The translations under genes and the position numbers were made by a program. Shown here piece after piece: positions 45,997 to 56,351 of a DNA stretch of 64,000 bases (position 1 is the stretch's first letter; the number at the start of each line of letters is the position of its first letter). Under the pieces are notes generated by a model. That model saw only the letters and a list, made by a program, of their open reading frames with translations, did no database searches and was not told where the DNA came from. Origin of the DNA: Raphanus sativus (lineage: Eukaryota; Streptophyta; Magnoliopsida; Brassicales; Brassicaceae); assembly GCF_000801105.2 (NCBI RefSeq), contig NC_079519.1, positions 30,107,288 through 30,171,287 of the forward strand. Reading direction: 5' to 3'.

Positions 45997-47640
45997 TCAG
46001 TTCAGAGAATACTGGTCGAGGCATCGATCCATAATAGCAGAGACTGTGCTTATAAACTCCTCTTCGGTCGTCTCTGGGGACACCATTGCTTCAGCATCAC
46101 AGATGATTCGTTCGATCACAGATTCTTTCTCGAGTGTTTCCCTGCACATTATGCTTCCAATGGCAAAAGGTGTGAGACCCTTCGCAGCACCTTTCTTGAG
46201 AAGCATGGTGGAGATGCGGAAGACACGGGCGCATGAAGGCGGAATCTCCCAACCGTGGAACCTCAGAAGTTCTATGTCTTGCTCAGCGTCCAAGGTTTTA
46301 ATGTATTCAAGTGTCTGTGAAGAGTATGGCTCTTTTGCTTGAGGCCAGTATAGCCACTCAAATGTGCAGTCTTCAAACTAGACACATAAAAGTGGTTTTA
46401 GTCGAAATATATTGTAGCTAATGTTCAAAAATATAGTGTAGCTTATGTTGTTTACCTTATTTGGAAAGCAATAGCCGTGGTCGATTGGTGTAAGCACAAT
46501 CTGACCATCATTTCCATCTCGGCTAACCAAAATGTTACCACCATGACGATCTGCATTAGCAAGCCTAATGTCCAGAACCGATATCTTGTGAACCTGATCA
46601 ACAGGGAAGACTCCGTATCCCATATCTTCACAAGTTCCAACGTTGCTCACAAACATCTGCAACGAACCAATCTTCGCGTTCTCTTGAGAGAAACTATAAC
46701 CATTGGGATGGTTGAAGTCTTTGTGCAAACATTTGACCATTGCTGTTGGTGGAACTCCAGAGAAACCGGGTTGGTCATTAGGAAAAGTTCGTGGTCCGGT
46801 CATGGGGTAGTCCAAAATGTACGCTGCTACTTCTCTAAAAGCTCCTTCACCAACTTGTGTGCCTTTCTTTAGTCCTTCCCCGTCGACTGAAAGAGGTTGT
46901 CCGTGTGGATTGTTCACGGCCATTGGCTCCTCGTCTATTGGTTTGAAGACGGATACATACTTGTGTCCGGATTGGTCTTGCATGAAGTAAGCTCCCCCTG
47001 ACCCATCAGATGATTTGATAGGGGCGTTTCCTTTCTCCAAGCCATCTATAGTTGAGCTGATAAGCTCTTTGAGCAGTGAAGGCAGTTCAATCTCACGGTT
47101 AACAACAAGAGGCTCCACAAAGAAATCTTTAGATGGATTTTTAATCAGCAAGTGAATCACATTCTCTCCGTTTTTACAGAGATCAGTGACGAGTCTCTGG
47201 TCATCATCTAGCTCTTCACCATCCAACGTGAGTCCATCATACAATGCACTACTCCCGAGCTCGGTTAACTTCTGCTTCACGTAACCAACGCTTCTACTCC
47301 TCTCAAGAAAGAGCTCAATCGCCTTACCACCAAGGGTCATGGCTTGGAGATCAGAAAGCTTAATAACCAAACGCAACAGCTTCTCGTTCGCGAGAACGTA
47401 ATCTCGAGCTAGCTCTCGACCATCGTAGAGCAGCTTCTGCTTCTTCACAAAAAATCCCTTGATACTCTGAATCGTCAGCTTCACGGACGCAAGAGAATCT
47501 GACTCCATGACCCGCATCGGGTTCAGAGATTCGGCGATGTTAAGGAATATCAGGATTGGGTCGTCTAAGTTCAAACCAAACCGTGGGAAGTTGACAAATT
47601 CTTCCAAGGCTGGACATAGAGCTACACTAGCAAATGACAT
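45997..47640 (-). CDS. PI4KG3: Ubiquitin-like/PI3-PI4-kinase-domain protein, PI4KG3-like, complete
   Basis: Type II PI4-kinase gamma family protein. Exon 1 is 47640-46456 and exon 2 is 46377-45997; the intron is GT-AG and the product has 521 residues. Two ubiquitin-like repeats (about 31-96 and 104-166) precede the kinase domain (about 210-480), with GGAYFMQD, VFKPIDEEP (K233), NADRHGGN (D364) and DHG (387-389). Family members in Arabidopsis act as Ser/Thr protein kinases rather than lipid kinases. The protein is about 50 residues shorter than AT5G24240 as remembered, missing parts of the first ubiquitin-like loop and the linker before the kinase domain. The start ATG is in frame at MSFASVALCPALEEF. 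Confidence 0.93.
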
Positions 47641-48960
47641 ACCAAACTATACAGCTTCTTTCTAAATCCTCCAGAGCTGGAAACTCAAACCTTTTAATCT
47701 TCTTCCGTGTACTTTAAAAAGAGACCAAGTTCCCTGCACGGATTCAGGAACTCTAAAACAAAGGTTTTGTAATTCACATCTTTGCCAAGCAAATATCTCT
47801 CAAGGATTCATACTGAACTTAAACCAATCCCAAACCACCTTTGGTTACCCTTTCATTTGCATGAAAGCAAAGAACCTGAAATGACCAAAGGAATCAGTCA
47901 AGGATATTTAATGACAAAGAGAAATTCAAAATCTGTAAAAAAAAACTCTTACAAAGATCAATCACTATTCCAATTAATTAACCACAGATTAAACAAGATG
48001 TAAAATGTTCAGATCAAACACAAAAAGATTTTTACCTTTAATGAAAAAAAAAACGTTAACCGTTAACCTCTCCTCTCTTGTATGGATGATGAACAAGTCT
48101 TTAATTTTATATAAACCTTTTTGAGAAAAAAAAAAGAAAAAAAAAGGGTTCAACCAACCTCTGCTCTCTTTGGATGGATGATGAACAAGACTCTTTAACA
48201 TTATCTTAGCAGACTCTATATAACCTTTGAAAAACTTTTGGTCTTAATCTTACATAATTAGAAATCTTCAAAAGCTAAATTTAGCTTAAAATAAGCATAA
48301 CCAAACAACGGCCACAAATTAGGTTTCCAGGTCAACGTCCTTATCTAAAGCCAATACAGCCTGGCCTAAGTTATTCAAAGTTATATCTCTGACTCTAATA
48401 AAGTTAATTATAGGTTAGTTCTCACACTCATACATCTGAGACAAGTTCTAGATATATATATCTTAATCCATCATCAAAATACTGATACTATCCATTGTTT
48501 GTTCATCACTAAACATAAATCTCCGATCATCTTAACGAGCATTCAGAATATGTAACCGCCACAGGAATCTAGGTTTCTACTCACCTTTATCGATCATCAC
48601 TGAACATATATACATTTAAAATCATTCATGATCGGAGGAGATAACACCAAACAAATCGATTCTTCAAAGAGATCGAAAACTTTTTAAAAAATGTTTTTGT
48701 TCATACCTCGGAGTTCAAAATCCGTGAAGCGATAGAATCAATCGAGTAGGTGGAATAGAAATAGATTCGATTAAAATCGACTCGTCGCCGATTATCCGAG
48801 AATCTGGAAAGCACCTTTATTCTTTTCCCGAGAAAATTTCAGCGAGCGCGTTCCCAGAAGGAGAGAGAGATAACAAATTCAAATGGCCACAATTGGATTT
48901 CTCAAAAAAAAAAAGAAGGAGAGAGAGATTACAAACAGTGACAAGTCATCCTTTGAACAG
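47641..48960 (-). promoter_or_regulatory. PI4KG3 leader with a likely 5' UTR intron and promoter
   Basis: On the minus strand a donor at 48707 (actccgag|gtatga) and an acceptor before 47732 (ccgtgcag|ggaac) suggest a leader intron of about 970 bp. The upstream exon (about 48900-48708) is relatively GC-rich. No coding gene is supported inside the intron. Confidence 0.45.
48856..48929 (+). mobile_element. Micro-retroposon footprint 12, near the PI4KG3 transcription start
   Basis: The 16-bp sequence agaaggagagagagat occurs at 48856-48871 and 48914-48929, around a 42-nt insert that ends ctcaaaaaaaaaa. It is the longest insert of the set. It lies in or just upstream of the PI4KG3 5' UTR. Confidence 0.75.
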
Positions 48961-50190
48961 CAGCGAAATGAAGGGGTTCTATTTATAGGTTTTTGACCTT
49001 CGCTGACTTTTCTGACGGAAGTTTCATGCCATCTCTAACGTCGTGAACTCCTCTCCACGGCAGTATACTGTTTTTTTGTAACGGACGCATTTGCTTACGG
49101 TTCAAGCAATTAAATAATAACCATGGGCCTTCAAGATTGGGCCCTTTCAATTTCATTTTGTCGAAGAGATTTTTGAGTTATATATATTCATTTATTTAAA
49201 TGCCGGATTTTAGATTTATGAAGCCATAATTAATTTAAGATAAGTTTTAGTAAAAAAATACTCTCTCTTTTCATAAAGTTACATATTCTAGAGAAAACTT
49301 TTTGTTTCAAAAAAATTTATTTTTTACATTTTCAATGCATATTTTATTAAATAATGGCAAATTTTAAAAAACTTAATTTCACTTATTGGACTTTTATTGG
49401 CTAAAAATTATGGAAAAAAAATAATCACGAAAATAATAAAATTTAATGTGTTTTATTAAGATGTGTGAAAAATCTAAAATATGTAACATTTTAAAACGGA
49501 GGGAGTATTTTCTTACTTGAAAGTTATGAAACATATTTTTACAATAGTTGCTAAAAGTTAATCGTTAAATTTTCTGTTTACCTATATTTAATACATTATT
49601 TTATTTTATTTTTATTAATTAATGAATTGAACATAAAGATAAAAACCCAATCCAGAGATATAATGAAATTTATAACCAATCCAATAGGTATGAGAGATAT
49701 AACTTTTTATCATTAAATCAGATAAATCTTTGACCGAGTTATTTACTTGTCTTCTGCAGAAGAACAGTAAAAAACATTCCCAAGTATGCAGCAGCTCAAA
49801 CACATGTTCCTAAACTTAGTAAAGACCACCAAAACATATCTCATCACAATCAGACATACTACTAAATAAATTATTGTGTGACTTTAAGATATATTTTCTA
49901 AATTGAAAAATTATTATGTTTCACAATTTTGAGATATATAATATAATTGCGATATTAAATCAAATTTCTCAAATAAGATATAGTTTGATTTTATATCGTA
50001 GATCCCAGTTGATATGCACATGAGAATAGGGCGACGTGCTAAAAACTCCTAATTGAAATGTTACAACACCAACCTGGAGGGGCATCTTTTATCATTTATT
50101 TATTTCCTCCTTTTCTCGAGTTAAGCTAATAGCCTCTTTCTCTTTATGTTTGCATTTGGTTAATAAAGGATCAATCTTAACTCTTTGTAA
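48961..50190. other. Intergenic region between PI4KG3 and the receptor kinase
   Basis: Head-to-head promoter space of about 1.2 kb. It contains a Stowaway MITE (49261-49505) and a block at 49672-49712 also found at 55731-55770 on the other side of the receptor kinase. Confidence 0.55.
49261..49505. mobile_element. Stowaway-type MITE
   Basis: 245 bp with TA on both sides. The left tip ctctctcttttcataaag and the right tip, reversed, ctccctccgttttaaaatg, are inverted repeats followed by matching ttacatatt segments. No coding capacity. Confidence 0.8.
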
Positions 50191-53100
50191 ATGGAAGGTA
50201 TTCCAAGTGTATTTTTCTTGGTGCTGATGGGGAGGTTTTTCATTACACATCTTGCTAGTGCTCAAGGTCAACTAGGTATTTTACGTCTTTGTGAATAAAC
50301 CATCTCTGCATTAAAATTCCTTGTCACTTTTTTTTTGACAAAAAATTCCTTGTCACTTTTCATTTGAATGTAAACAAAATTTACAGATAGTTCAAATACT
50401 TAACGCCTTCCGTCTGTTGTTTCAATGTCTTCTTCTAGGATTCATCAGCTTGGATTGTGGAATGCCAAGTAATGAGTCTAGTTACACCGAATATTCAACC
50501 AGTTTGATTTATTCATCGGATGCTGATTTCATCCGCACCGGAGAAAGGGGCAGAATCAATAATGACGAAATTGAGTACTTGAAGCCATATAGACGCTTGC
50601 GATATTTTCCCGAAGGACCAAGGAATTGCTACAATCTAACTGTTGTGCCGGGCATAACTTATCTTATTAGAGCTGTCTTCGCATATGGAAACTACGATGG
50701 TCTTAAAATTATGCCCAAATTTGATCTCCACGTAGGCCCTAACTTGTGGACAACCATAGATTTTGAAGACCAACTTTCGGATATCAGTAAGATCACAATT
50801 CAAGAAGGTATCGTAGAGGAGATTATTCACATGTCAATGTCAAACTCTTTGGACATATGTCTTGTTAAGACAGGAACAACAACGCCGTTCATATCAGGCT
50901 TAGAACTACGGCCCATGAGAGAAGATAGTTACAATACTGAATCCGGCTCCCTGAAGCTCTTATTTAGACAACGCTTTATCCGAGATTTTGACGAATTTGA
51001 TCTTCAGATTCGGTAAGTGCTTTGATTTTAATTTGCTCAACTATGTGCTTTTCAGTTATTGAAACAAACGTAAACAAACGTATATATATTGTTCTATATT
51101 ATATAGGCTTCTCAGCGTACCAGACAATCGTATTTCCTTTAGTGAAATACAAATAAGAGAAAATTAATTAGCGTCTTCAGAAAAAAAAAAAAATAGCGTC
51201 TTCTTCTAATTTATATTTTTCTCCATTCTTCTCAAGGCAACCATTATAGCCATAGTTTAATGTTAGTCACAAATCACAATCAAAACTTAATGTTCAACAT
51301 ACACGTCTGATAACATCATTGTGCCAGGTATCCATATGATGTCCATGATCGTAACTGGTATACAGAGGTTGAGGTAGGCTCTGATTGGACACAAATAAAC
51401 ACCACCCTCAATGTAAGTAGTTCCGATCCCTTTGAAATGCCACAACGTTTATTTTCAGAGGCTGTGACACCCAAAAATTCCAGTAAGCCGATGAAAATGA
51501 GCTGGTTATTGCGGAAACCGTACTACCAAGTTGATATGTACCTTCACTTTGCTGATATACAAGTCCTCCAGCCGAATGATACTAGAATATTTGATGTTTT
51601 ATGTAACAATCATACTTTTTACACTGGATATAGACCTCTAGAGTATATGGTAGAGACTGTACCTCTAAAATCTATCAATATGTGTGAGGATCGTATCTGC
51701 GCATTGGATTTGGCCCTCGTAAAAGCTAAATCGTCAACTCTCCCACCGCTGCTTAATGTCATTGAGGCTTTTGGAGTTCTCCAGCTACCTAATTTAGAAA
51801 CGGATGAAAACGACGGTATGTTAACTACATGACATCGTCTTTATACATTCCTCGTTTTAATAATAGTTTATGTTATTTTAAAATGTTATAATTGACAACC
51901 ACGAACTTTGTATGGCAGTGACTGCAATCAAGAAAATCCAAGCTACTTATAGATTACACAAAATCAATTGGCAAGGGGATCCATGTTCTCCTGTACTGTA
52001 CAAGTGGGATGGTCTAAGCTGCAGTAGCGCTAATCTATCTACTTCCCTAAGAATTATTTCTTTGTACGTAGGATCAGTCGAAAGACGCAAACCTTCACCT
52101 GTGATATTATAATGTGCATGTTAACTGAAATGTGCATTGCTCTTCAATCAGAGATTTGTCTGCAAGTGGATTGAATGGTACCATATCACCTGACGTAACA
52201 AATCTAAGCCAGCTACAAAAATTGTAAGTCTCTCCTCACCTTTATGTTCGCAACAGCTCAACAGGATGCAGATTATTAAACTGTTCTTTTATTGTAATAG
52301 GTGCAACATCATTTCGTTAGATATTCTCTTTTCTTTTTAGGTAAAATGTTAAGTTTTTTTGGTGAAACAAAGTTATATAACCAATTCCATTTATTTTCAC
52401 GCACCAGGGACCTTTCAACTAATAATTTGACTGGAGGAGTCCCAGAGTTTTTCTCTAGCATGAAAGCATTAACCATCATGTAAGTTGAACAAAACTTTTA
52501 CACTTATAACAGATGAAAATATAGAAAAGCTGATGGAAAAATTATGATTGATTGGTTATGTCCACAGCAAAAAGGAGATATTTGGTTCAAAAACACAAAA
52601 GTATTAATAGATGCTGACAATATTGTCCAGATTGTAATAGGATTAGAAAACACAAAAGTATAATTAAAAAGTATTCTGGTTCGAAATCCTAAGCTAATTG
52701 ACTCGTAGGCTTTTGTGCAATATGGATGAGTAAACTAAAAACGGTAGCCCATATTATAGGAATATTATATACCGTTTGGATCGTAGACCCTATTCTACTC
52801 ATAACGAGAAATAGCAAACTAAAGGCATATTAAAAAAAAATAAACCTTAACTTTAATCCTCCAAAAGAGATTTACAAAAAGTGCATGATCCTAGTGTCAT
52901 ATGTACCAAACTGTGTCTTTAGCTTGAAAACACTTGACAATACACGATTTCAATTTTCAACAAGTCCCAAAATGCTTAAACGTGATATGAAGAACCATTG
53001 TAGTGATCATATCATCATGATTATCAGTTGTTCCTACCTGTTTTACTTGAATCATTTTCTCATCCCTTAGAAAATCAAATATTTCAGTTACAAATAACTT

Positions 53101-55526
53101 ACCAACTCTCTAAACCAGATTATTTCCTTAGCAGCTTTTATTATTGCTAAATACTTTGATTCAGTAGACAATGTCGCGTTGGATTTCAGAGTTGGTTTCA
53201 CAACATAACTACACATAGCTACTCATAAATTATCTGCTGTCCACATCATCTATAATCAGAATTAGAATAAGTAACTAGGAGCGGATTATTGCCTCCATAG
53301 ATGAGATAAACATCGGATGCACCCGTAAGTTATAAAAAAAAACTGTGCGATAGATCATGATTAGACTGAGCATGAAAGGCCCTATACCATTTAGGTTCAT
53401 TAACGTGAACTTTTCCAACTCATCTCTATATTTATCTTAGACTCAAAATTACCCCAATCGATTTCAATTTTTCGAATAAAATTGTTATTTTCTATATTTA
53501 AGAGAAAATAATAATAATACTTTCTTTTTACTTAGTATCTGGAAAATGCTATTTTAGATAAATACGTTAGATAACTTTCAGTTACATTATAGAATTTCTC
53601 TATTTTAGAAAAAAAAAAGTAAAATACATTAAAAGTGGTCTAAGTGAACCAATATCTCGCATTATATGATAAACTTGACTCATATCGAAGTGTTTATTTA
53701 TATTGACAGAGACTTGAGTTACAATAATCTTAGTGGCTCAGTTCCTCAAGCTATTTGTAACATGCAAAAGAAAGGCCTAAAGTTGATGTATGTTTCTTTT
53801 TCCCATTATAAATTTTGTTTTTGTTTCTGAAGTTGTTTAATCCCCATCCTATTTATATTTAGTAATAAAATAATTATGTTCAATTAACAGTGTTGAAGGA
53901 AATCCAAATCTCTGTTTGTCTTCTTGCGGAACTAATGGAAAACGAAAAAGGAAAGTTTATGTCATCATTGTTGTGTCAATCGCTTCCATCGGTATTATTG
54001 CAGCTGTGCTTCTTCTGATCATTTCCATTAATAAAAAGAAGACGTCAGTGAAAGGTAAACGCTATTTTCCATTAATAAAAAGAAGACGTCAATCTCAAAT
54101 TTGGTTTATGATGCATGATCTTTATTTCGCAGCGTTACGCCCGCCCATTGTGGCAAAAAAGAGAAGCTTTACTTTTGGAAATGTCAAGGAGATGACGAAC
54201 AACTTTGCGAGAGTTGTTGGAGAAGGAGGGTTTGGTATAGTGTATCACGGTTATTTGAATCAAGAAGAACAGGTTGCAGCTAAAGTACTCTCTCAATCCT
54301 CAGCCCAAGGCTATGAGCAATTCAAGGCAGAGGTGATTGTATATAACTTCATATCATATCCTAAGAAAGTTAGATTCACCTAAGCCGTAGTATATTTTTT
54401 TGGTTTATGTGGTTTGACAGGTAGAACTTCTTATAAGAGTTCACCACGTAAACTTAGTAAGTCTCGTTGGCTATTGTGATGAAGGAGAACACTTAGTTCT
54501 CATTTATGAATATATGCACAATGAAGACTTAAGGAAACTTCTATCCGGTAAATTGGGTTACGACATTTTCTTTCCATTTCTTTTGTTTGCAATGACAGCA
54601 TATCACGTTATAATATTTGAAAATGTTTAAAAACTTTCGGTGGAAATGACCACACACGACTTCCTTGTACAGGAGAATGCGCAAGCCCACCATTGAGTTG
54701 GGAAAATAGGCTAAGGATTGCTGCAGAAACTGCACAAGGTTCATTACTTATCGCATGTATCTTTTTTTTTAATCTTTAATTACAAGCTTTTCTGGTTTTA
54801 TTTGTAAGCTTTCAACAACAAAATTAGGTAAAATTCTTTTATGCAGGATTAGAGTATCTACATATTGGCTGCAAACCACCAATGATTCATAGAGATGTAA
54901 AATCTACAAATATCCTCCTCGATGAGCACTTCCAAGCAAAACTCGGCGATTTTGGTCTTTCAAGATATTCTCCAACAGGAAGCGAAACTCACGTGTCAAC
55001 AAATGTTGTTGGATCACCCGGCTATCTTGATCCTGAGTAAATTATCTTCTTGTAGCAATATATTACTTAACTATCGTCCTTTGCTTTCATTTTCATAAAT
55101 TTTCTATACCACAGATATTACAGGACAAATTGGCTGACCGAGAAAAGTGATGTCTATAGCTTTGGAGTTGTATTATTGGAGATAATCACAAGTCTACCAG
55201 TGATTGATCATACTCGTGAAAAGCCTCACATAGTAGAATGGGTGGGAATTAGGCTAACAAATGGAGATATAAAAAATATTGTGGATCCAAGCCTTGCTGG
55301 AGACTTTTGCTCTAGTTCTATGTGGAAGGCTCTTGAACTAGCAATGTCTTGCGTTACTCTTTCTTCGTCTGGAAGACCAACCATGTCTCAAGTTGCTAGT
55401 GAGCTGAAAGCGTGTCTTTTCTCCGAAAAATTACGAAAAGGAGACACACCCGACGTGGACTTGAATAGTTCCACTGAACCGAGTATGAGCGTTGTTGGCA
55501 CTGAAGAAAACCCTGATGCACGCTAG
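50191..55526 (+). CDS. Malectin-like/LRR receptor kinase (LRR-I subfamily), complete, thirteen exons
   Basis: Plasma membrane receptor-like kinase. Exons: 50191-50275, 50439-51012, 51328-51815, 51919-52063, 52152-52223, 52408-52479, 53710-53787, 53891-54054, 54133-54332, 54421-54547, 54673-54738, 54847-55036, 55115-55526; 890 residues, all GT-AG. Signal peptide 1-25 ([19 protein letters not shown]), malectin-like domain about 30-355, three single-exon LRRs of 24-26 residues (about 431-505), membrane helix 527-551, kinase domain about 583-850. P-loop GEGGFG (589-594), Lys610 (VAAKVL), HRDVKSTN and GDFG are all present, so the kinase looks active. I recall no such gene at this place in Arabidopsis, so it may have moved here. 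The ligand is unknown. Confidence 0.9.
50313..50360 (-). mobile_element. Micro-retroposon footprint 13, receptor kinase intron 1
   Basis: The 19-bp sequence aaaattccttgtcactttt occurs at 50313-50331 and 50342-50360, around tttttgacaa (10 nt), which reads TTGTC plus poly(A) on the minus strand. Confidence 0.7.
51169..51203 (+). mobile_element. Micro-retroposon footprint 14, receptor kinase intron 2
   Basis: The 10-bp sequence tagcgtcttc occurs at 51169-51178 and 51194-51203, around ag plus thirteen A. The repeat is short, so this is one of the weaker cases. Confidence 0.5.
52480..53709 (+). other. Long receptor kinase intron 6 with old transposon-like DNA
   Basis: A 1230-bp intron between the second and third LRR exons, against about 80-300 bp for the others. 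The part around 53400-53645 (caactcatctctatattta ... gtaaaatacattaaaagtgg) resembles a MITE also present in lipase intron 2 (19490-19700). No exon is missed here, as the LRR phases join directly. Confidence 0.5.
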
Positions 55527-56351
55527 TTAATACAGAAGATCCAATCGGTGTTTCGAGTAATACGATTCATATGGTATCAGAACCCTTAAAAAGCCCGAAC
55601 ACAATTTATTTTCTCTTCTTGCTCTTCCTTTAATCCTTAAGGACCGTGTTTTCTTATTGTTCTTCATGATGTAAGAAAATATATTCAATTTCAAACATTA
55701 TTAACGTTCGAATTATGATAACAAAATGCAATTTATAACCAATCCAATAAGCATGAGAGATATAACTTCTTTATCGGAAAAAAAAAAAGGTTTGTGAACG
55801 TGTTACTTTTCACAAGCTCTTATCAATGAACTCCCAAATCCTCGGGCTTGGGCCCTTTGGTTTTTCCAACTTTCTTCTTTTTAGATGAGATACGTCAATC
55901 ATTTATGAACAAACATAAGTTTTAGTAAAATAATTATTTTATTGTTTGAAAGCTACAAACTTGTAAATATTGATTTTGCTCAGAGTCCTGTTTTTTCTTA
56001 TTTGATTTTGCTATCTTTTTTTTTTTTAATAACTAATAGAAACCAAAAACTAATAGAAACCCACAAAATACACATTTTCTTACCACTTAAGGCTCTCCGA
56101 ATGAACAAGGGAAATCGAACCCATAATGATTTTGCTCAGAGTTGGCCATCATCAGATTAGGTTTCAAAGAATACACAGATAATGAAATAATATATTATTA
56201 CCGAATTAAACCATTATTAAACCATGTGTTAATTATGATTAATAACACAATCAATAGGCATATGAGAATTGAGAGGGTATCATCTTTTTTACCATGAAAG
56301 AACCAAAAGAAACAGAACAACAAAGTTTGTGAAAGTTATATAACATACCTT
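55527..56351. other. Intergenic region with duplicated flank and peptidase-end fragments
   Basis: At 55811-55843 about 33 bases repeat the last coding bases of the peptidase gene (56353-56385; starts tcacaagctcttatc). At 55731-55770 a block repeats 49672-49712. No gene is supported; short frames here are chance. Confidence 0.65.
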
